64,000 nucleotides of DNA, from positions 318,428 through 382,427 of the forward strand of contig NW_020312010.1 in NCBI RefSeq assembly GCF_003144115.1, written 5' to 3'. The position numbers and the translations under genes were made by a program. Origin of the DNA: Tilletiopsis washingtonensis (taxonomy: Eukaryota > Basidiomycota > Exobasidiomycetes > Entylomatales). Below the pieces are notes generated by a model, which did not search any database, was not told the origin of the DNA, and saw nothing but the letters and a program-made list of their open reading frames with translations. Below, in pieces: positions 46,251 through 56,938 of the stretch (position 1 is its first letter; each line of letters starts with the position of its first letter).

Positions 46251-47291
46251 GACGAGAGTGATCTTCGAGCGAGTGTATGCGTCGAAAGTGCGTGACCTGG
46301 AGGAGCTGGTGTGAGCGCGCTCGCAGCTGTGCAAAGCGCGGAGGAGGCCGAAGGTGCGTCTCGTGCAGTTGCATGTGCAGTACTCACGAGCGGGTACTCG
46401 GTGGCAAGACCGAGTGCGACGATGATGACGAGGCGGATAGGCGAGCAGTGACCGGTGGTGTGCTGGCGAGCTGACGAGGCGTTGACGAGGAACTGATGAG
46501 GAGCGGGAGGTGACAGGCGCCGGGTGAAGGGTTTGAGGTGCAAGGACTGGGAAGCGTGGAGGTGGTGGAGGAGAAGCAGGCTGTAAGCCGTGCTCTTGGT
46601 CCTTAAGAGCTCGCAGCGAGCGTAGTCCGGGCCTCGCTGCTGCGCCGCGCGCACGAAAGCAGCGAATGAGGCGCGACAGGCGTCCGGCGCGCTGCTTCGG
46701 GACACGCGGTGTAGCGCGTAAAGTGGCGCGTTGCATGGCACGCCGAGCCCTCCTGTCGCACTCTCTCTTGCGATGCTGATGCCGCTCGATGCGTCGGAGA
46801 CGCAGCTCTGCCAGAGCTTGGGGCAACAGCAGACGCCATCGAGCTGCTTGCTTGGGGTCCGCGGAGGCCGCGCTGTGCTGGTTCAGGGGGTGACGCGACG
46901 CGATCGAGGTGCGTCACTGCGGCCTCGAGGCCATCCGGGGTCAGAGCTGTGCTCGTCGAGGTCGCTTCTCGCCCAGCCGACTCTACTGCTGACGCTGCTC
47001 AGCAGCGAGCAGCATGTCCGCTTGCCAGTGCCGAGCTCGGCGAGGCGAGCAACACACTCTCGAAGCAGCGTTCCCACGCCTGCGTGTTGTGGTCACCACT
47101 CTGTGCCCCTGACCGGCTCCGCCCATGATTGCGCTGGGGCAGCCGAAGCGGCACTTTGCTTGGCGTACAAAGGCGCAGCTCGCACCGCCTGCAGCTTGCC
47201 TCCGCCCCACCACCGTCCAGCAGCTCGTCCGCACCGCCGGCACCTTCTACCTCTCTCCCTCACTACACTTCACTCCACACTTCCCTGCACC
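46251..47291. promoter_or_regulatory. Divergent promoter region of family members 2 and 3
   Basis: 1,041 bp between two start codons. Holds the second copy of the shared element (46713-46732), 463 bp from the start of member 2 and 560 bp from member 3. The last 60 bp before 47292 are a CT/AC-rich leader. No gene supported. Confidence 0.5.
46713..46732 (-). promoter_or_regulatory. Shared 20-bp upstream element, copy 2 (two ACGCG words)
   Basis: Identical to 44649-44668 (AGCGCGTAAAGTGGCGCGTT on plus; the preceding T also matches). Flanks beyond 21 bp are only weakly alike, so the core has been kept while the surroundings drifted. Confidence 0.5.
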
Positions 47292-48120
47292 ATGCCCTGC
47301 CTCTCCATCGTCGCCTCGGAGACCGACGAAGACGGCTCCTGGCTGCGCCTCCAAGCGCGTCTGCTCGCCGCAGGCGAGATCAGCGTCGGCCTCAACGACA
47401 TCGTCATGTCGGGCATGGAGGCTGTGAAGAGCTACGCGTCCGACGTCGAGGAGGAGACGCCCGCCTGGACGCTGTGGGAGCTCTACGAGAAGAAGAAGCG
47501 CGAGGAGCGCGAGCTGCAGGCGGCGCTCACGGGCGTCGAGCTGCAGAGCGGCGACGCCGGCACCAGTGCTGCGCCGCTGGCTGCACTGGCGCCGCAGTCG
47601 GCGCTCAATCGCATGGTGCCATTCCCGTTCGGGCCCAACGACGGCGACATTCTCAACGAGCTGCCTCTGCCGGCCGAGGACGCGGCCATCGACGCATGGC
47701 GCGACTGGGCCGACATGACGCTAACGGCGCTGTACCGCCGTATTCTCGCGCTCGAGCTGCGTCTCTCGCGCCAGGAGCGCGGCTTTTTGACGTACACCAT
47801 CGGCGTCAGCATCACCATGCTGGACGATGCCTCGGAGCGCGGCATGCTTCGTGAGTATGGCGTAGGGTATTGGCGCTGCACGGGCTAATTCTCATTCTCC
47901 AGTCTACACGATGATGAAGACGACGCTCCAGATAGGCGGTCTACTGCTGCGTCGTGCGGACAACACGGCGCCCGACGCAGCGGCGCGTGAGCTCGGCAAG
48001 CGTCTCGTGCACACGGCCGAGATGTACCTGCGCTCCGGCGCCAACAAGAAGCATGTGCCGCCCGGCATCAGCGGCAACAGCCAGTCGCGCCGCGGACACG
48101 GCAACCAGCGTGCGCGTTGA
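47292..48120 (+). CDS. Unrecognised protein, local three-gene family member 3
   Basis: Two exons, 47292-47850 and 47903-48120; 258 aa; 52-nt intron in phase 1 right after GML, matching members 1 and 2. N-terminal region is acidic and helical (WTLWELYEKKKREERELQAA suggests a short coiled coil). The family domain runs from ALNRMVPFPF and AIDAWRDWADMTLTALYRRI through LRLSRQERGFLTYTIGVSIT to LYTMMKTTLQIGGLLLRR and GKRLVHTAEMYLRSG. The tail is Gly/Ser/Arg-rich. Codon bias is as strong as in housekeeping genes, unlike members 1 and 2, so this may be the conserved founder. Function unknown. Confidence 0.75.
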
Positions 48121-48986
48121 GCAAGTGAGGCTCGGCGGTGGCGATGCGGGCTTGCAAGATTGACGTGAAGGCGCATCAAGGGCCTCATCATCGCAGCGTC
48201 CACGAGGCGCTGTGCGGATGCGCAACGGCGCTTGGTCTTGCACCAGTCGCTCGCCGTTCTATGTCTCGTCGGCGATGCAGCTCTTCACCCACTCATTCCT
48301 CGCGCGCGCCTCCACCTGCCTTCGCCGCTCTCGTTCCCAGCGCACGGCTCCGCACCGTCACCCGTCTCTTCACATGTCGGTCACGACGCTCGTGCCTCGA
48401 AGCTCGTCTCTCCGCGTGCCGTCCTTGTCGTTCTGCAATCATCACTCTCCGTTCCCATCAATCAGCCACGATGGTGCTTTGCCAGGGCGACGAGCTTCAG
48501 CCTATCCGCCTCACGCCCTGCTGCCGCGTGCTGCCCCCTGGCGGCGGCGGTGCGCGGCATGACTCGACGTTACTCCGCCCAGTGCATCCGCTCGTCTCCC
48601 GGCCCTTGTTGCTTTCTCTTGGTCTCGCAGCGGTCATCCGGACCGATTCAATGCATTGAGGGCCCGTATCCGACAGCAGACCATGCTTGAGACGCGCCTT
48701 GGTGGGTCGAGATGTCGAGTCAGGAGGACGGGCCGGCACACCCTTCCGCGGCGCCGGTGGAGTCACCTCAGCGGCCAAGGGCGCGGGAGTCGCAAGCCGG
48801 CGGCGTGATGCTCTGTGCGCGCGCGTAGCTCTCGTGCGGGAGAAAAGTGGCCTGCTGCTCGGCTCATAAGCTGCCCGCTCTGCGCGCCTTTCTTCCTGCT
48901 CCACATCCCTCTCCTCCCGCGAGCCTCACGACACTCCTCGCCACCTGTCACCTTCACACCTCGCACCGCCTCATCTATCCGCCACC
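48121..48986. other. Intergenic: member 3 3' region and eIF6 promoter
   Basis: 866 bp between two plus-strand genes; pyrimidine-rich with no coding frame showing codon bias. The last ~100 bp (CT/AC-rich) is the likely eIF6 leader. Confidence 0.45.
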
Positions 48987-50558
48987 ATGTGCTCGCGTCT
49001 TCAGTTTGAGGGCAACTCGGACATCGGCGTGTTCGCCAGGTGCGTGTGTGCGCAGCGGCGGCGGAGACACGCAGGAGCAGTCGCAAAAGAACGGCGCATG
49101 CGGCAGCGAGCGGACGCCAGGAGGGAGAGCGAGCGCCATGCTTGCCCCGTCTGCATTCTATAGGGCAGTACAGGTTCGCTGCAGCAGCCATCGGGCATGC
49201 GAACAGGCGCCCCTCCACCAGAATGCGCGACGCATAGTGCGGTGGCGCCAGGGCTGCGTGGCGTCGCAGCATGCGCCAGCGGCCCCTCGGCGACTCTGCA
49301 TCTCTGTCTTCTTACGTGCACAAAGGGCGCATGCGGTGCGGGGCGACCCGCTGTGCTGGTGCACTGCTGCCTCTGCTGCACCCGATCTGCGACTCCTCTA
49401 GGCGAGATGAGAGCCGTGAGGCGTCGGCGGGAGCCTCGCTTGGTGTGCATCTATGCGCACTTAGCTGCTGCGCATGCGCATGGGACGACTGCCACTCTCG
49501 GCGGATGCCTCTACGTATGCGCAGCATGACGCGGCGATGAAACGACCCGTCGCGGCGCACGCTGTGCGCCTGCCGCTGTGGTTCTGCACATGCTCGTGCT
49601 CGACGGCACGGCTCGGGCGCTTTATCGAGCTACCACGCATATCCCGAGCGCGCTGCAGCTCCACGTGCCATCCACCGGCTCTGCAAGCGCTGACCCTTCG
49701 CAACAGTCTGACGAACAGCTACTGTCTCGTGGCCGTCGGCGGCTCGGCCAACTTCTTCAGCACCTTTGAGGCCGAGCTGGGCGACACGATCCCTGTTGTG
49801 CACACCACGATCGCCGGCACGCGCCTCGTGGGCCGCCTCACGGTGGGCAACCGGCACGGCCTGCTGGTGCCGAGCACGACGACGGACCAGGAGCTGCAGC
49901 ACCTGCGCAACGCGCTGCCTGACGAGGTGGCCATCCAGCGCGTCGAGGAGCGCCTCAGTGCGCTCGGCAACGTCATCACCTGCAATGGTGAGTGGAGGTG
50001 TACGTGCTGCACTGCAGTGGCGCTGATCACCGCCACACAGACTATGTCGCGCTCGTGCACCCCGACCTGGACCGCGAGACCGAGGAGATCATCGCCGACG
50101 TGCTCAAGGTCGAGGTCTTCCGGCAGACGGTCGGGTGAGCAGCATCGTACGCTCTGCCGCCGCGGGCCCTCACTGACGCTATGCAGCGACAACGTGCTCG
50201 TCGGCTCGTACGCAGCCCTCTCGAACCAGGGCTGCCTTGTGCACCCCAAGACTTCGCTGCAGGACCAGGACGAGCTGAGCAGTCTGCTGCAGGTGCCGCT
50301 GCTCGCCGGCACGGTCAACCGCGGCTCGGAGCTGATCGGCGCCGGCCTGCTCGTCAACGATTGGGCGGCGTTCGCTGGCATCGACTCGACGGGTGAGTGG
50401 GAGCAGCGAAGGTGCAGTGCTGCAGCGCATCTGGCTCACGCACCTCGACAGCCACGGAGCTCTCAGTCATCGAGGCTGCGTTCAAGATCACACAGGGCGG
50501 CGGCGGCTCGGGCGTCGTCGACGAGCTGCGCGACGCTCTTGTCGACACCTACGCATGA
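48987..50558 (+). CDS. TIF6: Ribosome anti-association factor eIF6
   Basis: Binds the 60S subunit to block premature joining with 40S and acts in 60S maturation in nucleolus and cytoplasm. Exons: 48987-49039, 49707-49987, 50041-50134, 50187-50392, 50452-50558; 246 aa, the canonical length, all phases consistent. The whole five-fold propeller sequence is recognisable: [97 protein letters not shown]. Intron 1 is 667 nt against 52-59 nt for the other three. The extension after AAFKITQ is Gly-rich then [12 protein letters not shown]. The gene converges on the minus-strand gene 113 bp downstream. Confidence 0.97.
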
Positions 50559-50671
50559 GCGAGCGGGCGAGAGGGTGGCTTGGACACGGGCAGATCTGTA
50601 CTCTAGAGTGATCCATTACTGCATGTCTTGCGACGTCCGGAGCTCGGCGGGAGCGGCTGAGCGCAGATCTT

Positions 50672-53362
50672 TCACGCTTCAGCTCGGCGCTGGAGCAGCT
50701 CGAGGGCATTGCGCGTGTAGATGTTCGGCCGCCAAGCGCGCCATCCCTCGTCGTGCGCGGTGAACTTGTCCTCGACGTCCTGCCACTGCTGCAGCACCCA
50801 CTTGGCGTCGTCGCCCGAGACGCGGCGCATGGCGGTGAGGAGGAAGAAGAGGGCCTTTGGCGGCGGGGCCGCTGCAGTTGTGCTGCTGCTGCGATGCACT
50901 CGGTGGCGCTCTGCGTGCGCGCGCCAGAGAGGAGCGGAGGGCGCATGACTGGCGCCTGCTTCTGCTCGCTCGTTCGCCGCATACGCGGCACGAGGCGAGC
51001 AGTCGAGGAAGAGATCGAGGAGCTCGAGGAAGGCAGACATCGTCCACGCCTGTTGATGAGGTGCCGCTGCCGCCGCTGCTTCCTCGTTGGGCACCCAGCT
51101 GGAGGTCTCGACGTCGAAGCGTGAAGGCAAGGCATGCTTGGCAAAGCCGCGGAAGATGGCGTCAAAGTCGGCGAGCGAAGGCTGCATCTTCTCCCTTTCT
51201 CCCTCCTCTTCCTCCTGTTCCAGACGAGCTGCTTCGCGCGCCATGGCGTCTTGTCCGCGCAGTTCTGCCATCTGCCAGCGCTGTGCCCGCTCAGCAGCGT
51301 CCAGCTCCGTGCTCGTCAAGTCGTGCAGCACATCGAGCATGCCCGCAAAGTCGCCCTGCCGCGTCGCGAGCGTCAAGAGCAGCGTGTAAGTCGTGTGCGT
51401 CGGCATGACGTGCGCCGGCATCGGGCGCAGTGCGCTCGGCAGCAGCTGCGCATTCGACTCGTCGGGCGCGGACTGTTGAGGTCGCAGAGGCGCGGGTAGC
51501 CCGAACATGGCGCGCCGCATCTCGGCTTGTAGGAGATTGGACCGTAGCGCCGTATATGTCGTCTGCACGTCGTTCCAGCTCGGCCAGTCCTCCTCGAGGC
51601 CGTCCGAAGGCCGCCAGCGCATGGCACCGTACATGGCGGCATTGACGTGCGAGACGTGCAATGCATCTGCATCTGCGATGCGCGCCAAAGCAGCGCGCAC
51701 GGGCGCCCAGGAGTCCCAGCCGGCGCGTGATGCCTCGAGTGGATACGCAGCTCGGATGCGCCGACGCTGCGCGGCAAGTCGGATCTCGAGGGCCAGGTAG
51801 CTGCCCCATGCGCGCAACGTGGGCGCACGAGAACGAGGCCAGAGGTGCGCAAAGAGACGCACGGCAGCGGGCGTGTCGTAGTGCTGCGCCTCGAGTTGCG
51901 GCAGCTCGACAGTCGCAGGAGGCGAGGAGCGATGCTTCTTCTTGCGAGGGGTAGTAGGAGGCAGCTCGACGCGTAGATGCGCCACTTGCTGCATCGTTCG
52001 CAGCGTCTCGGTGCGCACAGCATCGCGCGAGGTAGAGGCGAGCGAGAGACCCATGCTGTGAGCATTGACGGAGCGAGCGACGAGATCGAGTATGCCGTCA
52101 ATCAGTCTACCTTCCAGAACGTCTGGCGCTGCGGCAGAGCGCTCAAAGCGACGAGTGCTCCACTCCGAAGCCGCTGGTCCTGCAGGTTTTTGCACGCGAT
52201 TCAGCCAGCTCAAGGCCGCGGTCACCTCTTCGCCTGCAACGCCTCGGCGCGCGCGCGTCAGCGCAGAGAGGACGGCTCGGCGCGTCGAGGGAGCGTTGAG
52301 GGCCTCGAGGTAGGCTGCCACGACGGGATGGCCATCGGCAGCGCTTGGCCCTTCGTCCTCGCCGCTGCCATTGCGGCTGCCGCTCGACTCTGCTGCAGCC
52401 TCGGCGGCGGCAGATGTGCTGTGTCGAGCAGCCAGCACGCCGGCGCGAGCGCGGGAGAGGCCCCGCTCGAGCGCGCCGAGAAGCGCCAGCACACGAAGCG
52501 CTGCCTGGTTCGTCAGCGGCGAGGCACCCGCCGGTAGCAGCCCGTCGCTGTCGATGAGTGCCTCCTCTTCGGCATCGTCGAAGTGGGCGTTTTCGAGGTA
52601 CGCGTGCGTACGACTACTGCTAGCGACTGCGTCGGAGCTCCTCTCGTCGGCGAGAGAGGCGTCACCGTTGTCCTCTACTGTGCCTTTGAACAGCTCTTCA
52701 CCTTCCTCCTCTTTTCGTCTCTCGCCCTCTCTCCCTCCAAGCCCCGCGCCCGGTCTCGCCACCTTGCCGATACACTGTCGCAGCAGATCTGGAGGGAGCA
52801 TGCTGCCTCGTGGCGCGCCGCGCATGAGGGAGACATAGGCGTGCCAGACGTCATCTGGTGTTGCTGAGACGTTGGCGAGAAGACGTTGGAGCGGAAGAGT
52901 GGAGAGCGGGGAGATGAGAGGCAGATGTGGGAGGAGATCGGGGAGAGAGAGCGGCAAGGAGTCGAAACCTCCGGGAAGAGCGTCATCGACATGGCCCGAA
53001 GAAGATGCCGCTGGCATGTTTTGCTTGGCCTCGGGCTCGAATTCGGACGCGAGAGCCGCGTCGAGGCGCGACGAAGAAGCGACTGCCTCGACGCCGGCAT
53101 CGTCACCGACGCCGGCAGCACTGCCGTGCAGCTGCGTGTGCGCATGTGCACGCGAAGAGCCCACTTGCACCTCTCTCTCTTGCCGTCGCACAGGCGACGC
53201 GGCGTATGTGCGAGCGAGAGCCGGTGTGAGGGCGAGAGAGAGCGCATCAAGCTGCGGCGTCGCAGGCAAGACGCCGCGAGACACGGCTGCGCTGCCACTG
53301 CGGCTGCCGCCGCGGCGCAAACGCACGCCGCGAGCGCTGCCTGCCAACGAGGCGCGCAGCAT
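50672..53362 (-). CDS. Mitochondrial helical-repeat (PPR-like) protein, putative
   Basis: Single exon, 896 aa from the Met at 53362; the frame is open upstream to 53665, but the [20 protein letters not shown] start is a good mitochondrial presequence and the upstream part reads like leader sequence. Scattered segments such as [20 protein letters not shown] and [15 protein letters not shown] resemble pentatricopeptide helices, with [12 protein letters not shown] and [20 protein letters not shown] near the end. Long acidic, Ser-rich and Glu-rich linkers separate them. Fungal PPR-type proteins act in mitochondrial RNA processing or translation; the exact ortholog cannot be named. Divergent from the lipase-GT8 gene across 305 bp. 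Confidence 0.65.
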   Translation of the reverse strand: MLRASLAGSARGVRLRRGGSRSGSAAVSRGVLPATPQLDALSLALTPALARTYAASPVRRQEREVQVGSSRAHAHTQLHGSAAGVGDDAGVEAVASSSRLDAALASEFEPEAKQNMPAASSSGHVDDALPGGFDSLPLSLPDLLPHLPLISPLSTLPLQRLLANVSATPDDVWHAYVSLMRGAPRGSMLPPDLLRQCIGKVARPGAGLGGREGERRKEEEGEELFKGTVEDNGDASLADERSSDAVASSSRTHAYLENAHFDDAEEEALIDSDGLLPAGASPLTNQAALRVLALLGALERGLSRARAGVLAARHSTSAAAEAAAESSGSRNGSGEDEGPSAADGHPVVAAYLEALNAPSTRRAVLSALTRARRGVAGEEVTAALSWLNRVQKPAGPAASEWSTRRFERSAAAPDVLEGRLIDGILDLVARSVNAHSMGLSLASTSRDAVRTETLRTMQQVAHLRVELPPTTPRKKKHRSSPPATVELPQLEAQHYDTPAAVRLFAHLWPRSRAPTLRAWGSYLALEIRLAAQRRRIRAAYPLEASRAGWDSWAPVRAALARIADADALHVSHVNAAMYGAMRWRPSDGLEEDWPSWNDVQTTYTALRSNLLQAEMRRAMFGLPAPLRPQQSAPDESNAQLLPSALRPMPAHVMPTHTTYTLLLTLATRQGDFAGMLDVLHDLTSTELDAAERAQRWQMAELRGQDAMAREAARLEQEEEEGEREKMQPSLADFDAIFRGFAKHALPSRFDVETSSWVPNEEAAAAAAPHQQAWTMSAFLELLDLFLDCSPRAAYAANERAEAGASHAPSAPLWRAHAERHRVHRSSSTTAAAPPPKALFFLLTAMRRVSGDDAKWVLQQWQDVEDKFTAHDEGWRAWRPNIYTRNALELLQRRAEA

Positions 53363-53667
53363 GCGGACCGGCAACGCCGACGAGAGGAGAGGAGAGGGAG
53401 ATGGAGGTGAGAGAGGAAGGAGCGGCAGCGGCCGCGGCGCCAAAGGCCAAAGATCGCGGCGACGCAGGCCGAGTCCCGCCTCCGCGGAGTCCGGCACGGC
53501 TGCCCGATCCAGCGATGCGCCCGCCGAACGTGCGGCTGCGCGCGCGCGCTGCCGCTGAATTCGCTTGCCGGCGGCAGCATGACGTGAGCTCGCCTTGCAC
53601 CCTGCCTGGCTTGCGCCGCTGCGCATCTTGCCGTCCCACCACCACGCATCCATCGCACCGCGCAACC
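53363..53667. promoter_or_regulatory. Divergent promoter between the PPR-like and lipase-GT8 genes
   Basis: 305 bp between the two preferred start codons, no distinct motif recognised. Confidence 0.4.
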
Positions 53668-56483
53668 ATGGCCAACATCGCCATCGCGCCCGACGTCGAG
53701 CCGCGCCGCGAGGAGTTCACGCTCACCGCGCCCGACGGCTGCACCTTCCCGGCGCTGCGCTACCGGCCCGCGGCGCACATTCCCGTGCGCGCTGCGCTCG
53801 TCCTGCTGCACGGCTTCATCGAGCACCACCTGCGCTACGACCACGTGCTGCGCTTCTTTGCCAGCCAGGGCATCGACGCGCTCGCCTTCTCGCAGCGCGG
53901 CTTTGGCGCGCGCAGCAAGGGCGAGTACGGCGACACGAGCTGGAAGGAGCAGTACGAGGATGTGGAGGAGGTGCTGGTTGAGATGAGGAAGACGCTGGAC
54001 GCGCAGTACGAGGGCAGACTGCCGATGTACCTCTATGGCCACTCGATGGTGAGTACAAGGGCAGTACTAGGAAGGGATGGGAGAGGCAGAGGCGAGACGA
54101 GCTGCTGAGCGGGGAGCAGTGTTGCGGATGCGCAGAGCCGGCGACGCGAAGAGCTGGTGTAGCAGAGTAGGAGACGGTGGTCGGAAGAGAGCAGCAGCGA
54201 GCTCTCCAGATGCTCAGTGCAGGGCCGTCCGAGTCTCGCGTTTCGAAGTGGATTGATGCGCAGCGGGTGGTCGGACGAGCAAGACCTCGTGGCGCCGAGG
54301 GCGGATCGGCGAGTAGACGACCGCGCGCGTAGGCTTGAGCTCTATACGCCGCGCTTCTTGCCTATGTCGCTGCCTCCATTCATATCGCCTCTCGCCTTTG
54401 CGTGAGCTCAGGTCGTACACTATTGCTGCGCATCACGCACTTGCTCTCGCATGTCACACGACACTCGGCTGCGCATGCTGACTCTTCTTTCAGGGCGGCG
54501 GTCTGGCGTTCGGCTTCTTCACGCGTCCCTCCTCTTCTGCTGTGCCATCCGCCTCGACGAAAGCGCTCATCTCCGGCGTGATCTGCTCTTCGCCCTGGCT
54601 CCGCCTCGCGCATCCTCCTCCGGGCGTCGCCTTCTGGCTCGCGCCTCGGCTGCTCAAGCTCTTCCCAAAGATGCCGTGGTATGCGCCCGTCAACCCGGCG
54701 GAGCTGTCGCACGATCAAGCAGTCATCGATGACAACAAGTCCGACCCGCTCATCTCGCCGCGTGTCTATCTCCGAGCCGTTGTTGGTCCTCTCCTCGGCG
54801 GCCTCAAGCTGCTGAGTGACGAGTACAAGAACTGGCCTGCAGACCTGCCGATTCTGTTCACGCATGGCGAGGACGATCCGGTGACGGACTGCAAGGCGTC
54901 GCGAGAGATGGAGAGCAAGATTGAGGCGCGGGATAAGGAGTGCAAGACGTGGAAGGGCGCGTACCATGAGGTGCACAATGAGGAGGGCGAGATGAAGGTG
55001 GGTCGCATTGCGTGAAGAACGGAGGCACGGGCTGACATGCGCTGTCTAGGTCGAGTTCTTGCAGTACACCGTCGAGTGCGTGCAGATGGGCCGTCTGCGG
55101 CAGGCCTGCAGCTGACCTCATTTGCGCCTCGCAGCTGGATCCTCAAGCGCGCTCCCGGCGAAGGCATCTTTGCCAAGGGCGAGGCTTCGTCGAGCAAGGA
55201 TGCCTCGCAGCTGCAGGCGCCGCCGTCGCAGGGCGGCGACGACACCAATGCCTCGAACACGACCGACTCTGCCTTCTCCACGCTGCCCACAACCATGGCT
55301 TCCTCCTCTGCGCTGCCCAGGGGCGCCTGGGCCACGCTCATGACGGGCGAGAAGTACCTGCCCGGCCTCGCGGTCTTTGCGCACTCGCTGCTGCGGGAAC
55401 ACAAGAGCGCGTACCCGCTCGTGGTCATGACGACGGGCAAGCTCAGCGAGGAGGCAAGGCAGTGCGTGCTTGCGCTGGGCTGCGAGATTCGGGAGGTGAA
55501 GGATCTGCGTCCGGAGGTCGCTGGCACCGTGAGTTTCTCGGCCCTCACCTCGCAGCATCGCGGCTCATCCCTCCCAGAACATGGCGTACGCGCGCTTCGG
55601 CGACGTCTGGACCAAGCTGCGCGCCTTTGAGCTGGCCGAGTACGAGCGCGTCATCATGGTCGACTCGGACATGCTCGTGCGCCGCAACATGGACGAGCTC
55701 ATGACGCTGCCGCTCGACGACGGCATGCAGATTGCCGCGGGCTTTGCGTGCACGTGCAACCCAGCGAAGATGGCTAGCTACCCGAAGGACTGGTGAGTGG
55801 CGCGAGCGAGCGAGTCGACTGGCTAGCCGTTCCCTCCCGTAGGCGCTGACTTTGCGCTTCACCCTCGTTCCCGCTCAGGATCCCGGAGAACTGCGCCTTC
55901 ACCCCGCAATCGCACCCGGCGGCCCTCACGCAGCCGCTCAAGCTCGACGCCTCGTCGATGCCGACGCACAAGCTGCTCAACTCTGGCCTCGTCGTCCTCA
56001 CGCCCTCGAGCGAGACGATGCGTGCCATGGAGCAGCGCCTCAACAGCGACCCGAGCGTCAAGGAGATGGCCTTCCCGGACCAGGTACGTGCGGCGCTGCC
56101 ACGGAGAGAGTATCGGCTGATCACGGCCGCACCAGGACTTCCTCGCGGCCTTCTACGCCGGCGCATGGCAGCCGCTGCCGTGGGTGTACAATGCGCTCAA
56201 GAAGCTGCGCGCCGCGCACGCCGACATGTGGCGCGACGACAAGGTCGCCAACGTGCAGTGAGTCTGCCCGCTCCAGGCCATCTCTTGCAGAGCTGACACG
56301 CTGCGCAGCTACATCATCGACAAGCCGTGGGAGTCGCTGCCCTCCGATGAGCACCCCGACGCAGTCACGCACGGCTGGTGGTGGGCCGCCTGGCGGCACC
56401 TCGACGCCACGCACGGCAACATCGATGCGCCGCTGTGGCAGCTCGTCAACAAGTACGTCGTGCAGGAGCAGCAGGCTCAGTGA
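53668..56483 (+). CDS. Monoacylglycerol lipase-GT8 glycosyltransferase fusion
   Basis: Exons: 53668-54048, 54494-54997, 55050-55075, 55135-55528, 55578-55792, 55879-56083, 56136-56257, 56309-56483; one frame of 673 aa with consistent phases. Residues 1 to about 310 are a Yju3-like monoacylglycerol lipase: HGFIEHHLRYDH, nucleophile GHSMGG (Ser126, split by intron 1), acid in HGEDDPVTD and His in GAYHEVHNE. Residues about 360-673 are a GT8 domain: WATLMTGEKYLPGLAVFAHS, metal-binding DSD at 464-466 (VDSDMLVRRNMDEL), LNSGLVVL and FPDQDFLAAF, as in glycogenin/galactinol synthase-like enzymes using UDP-sugars. A ~45-residue Ser/Ala/Asp/Gln linker joins them with no stop. An ATG at 55295 in ACAACCATGG could start the GT8 part alone. 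Intron 1 is 445 nt; exon 3 only 26 nt. Confidence 0.82.
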
Positions 56484-56938
56484 GAGCGCGCTGCGATCGT
56501 GGGAGAGCACACTCCCCAGCCGCATCTCGCTCGCCCGCCGTAATCTGCTCCTCTCGGTCACCCACCCTTCTTCGCCTCGCAATACATCGTTCGTGTTGCC
56601 TGCCTCGCATCTTGACCCATACACGTGGCGTGAGGACCCAACTTGCCTGAAGCCGTCTCGCTCGCTGAGCCTGACGGAGAGAGTGCCGCACACGTGCCGC
56701 CTCCGAGCGAACGCCTGAGCAGCCGTGGGAGCACCGCAAATGCATGGGTCCATTGGCGTCACGATCGCTGTCACAGTCGCTCCGGCTGACAGTCGTACGT
56801 CCAAGCCACCAAAGACTCGTCAATCAGACAGGCTCAGGGAATCGTCATTATCGGGCTTGTCGAGCATGTGGGTAATCAGGCCTCGCGTGACGAGGGGCAT
56901 GTGCGGCTCTCCTCGTGGCCAAGCTGCGGTCGAAGTGC
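56484..56938. other. Intergenic between convergent lipase-GT8 and FDH genes
   Basis: 455 bp with both 3' ends; mixed composition, no gene or repeat recognised. Confidence 0.45.

Noticed and set aside
53363-53665. Longer N-terminus for the PPR-like gene from 53665
   Set aside because: It would overlap the divergent promoter and bury a good mitochondrial presequence 101 residues inside the protein.
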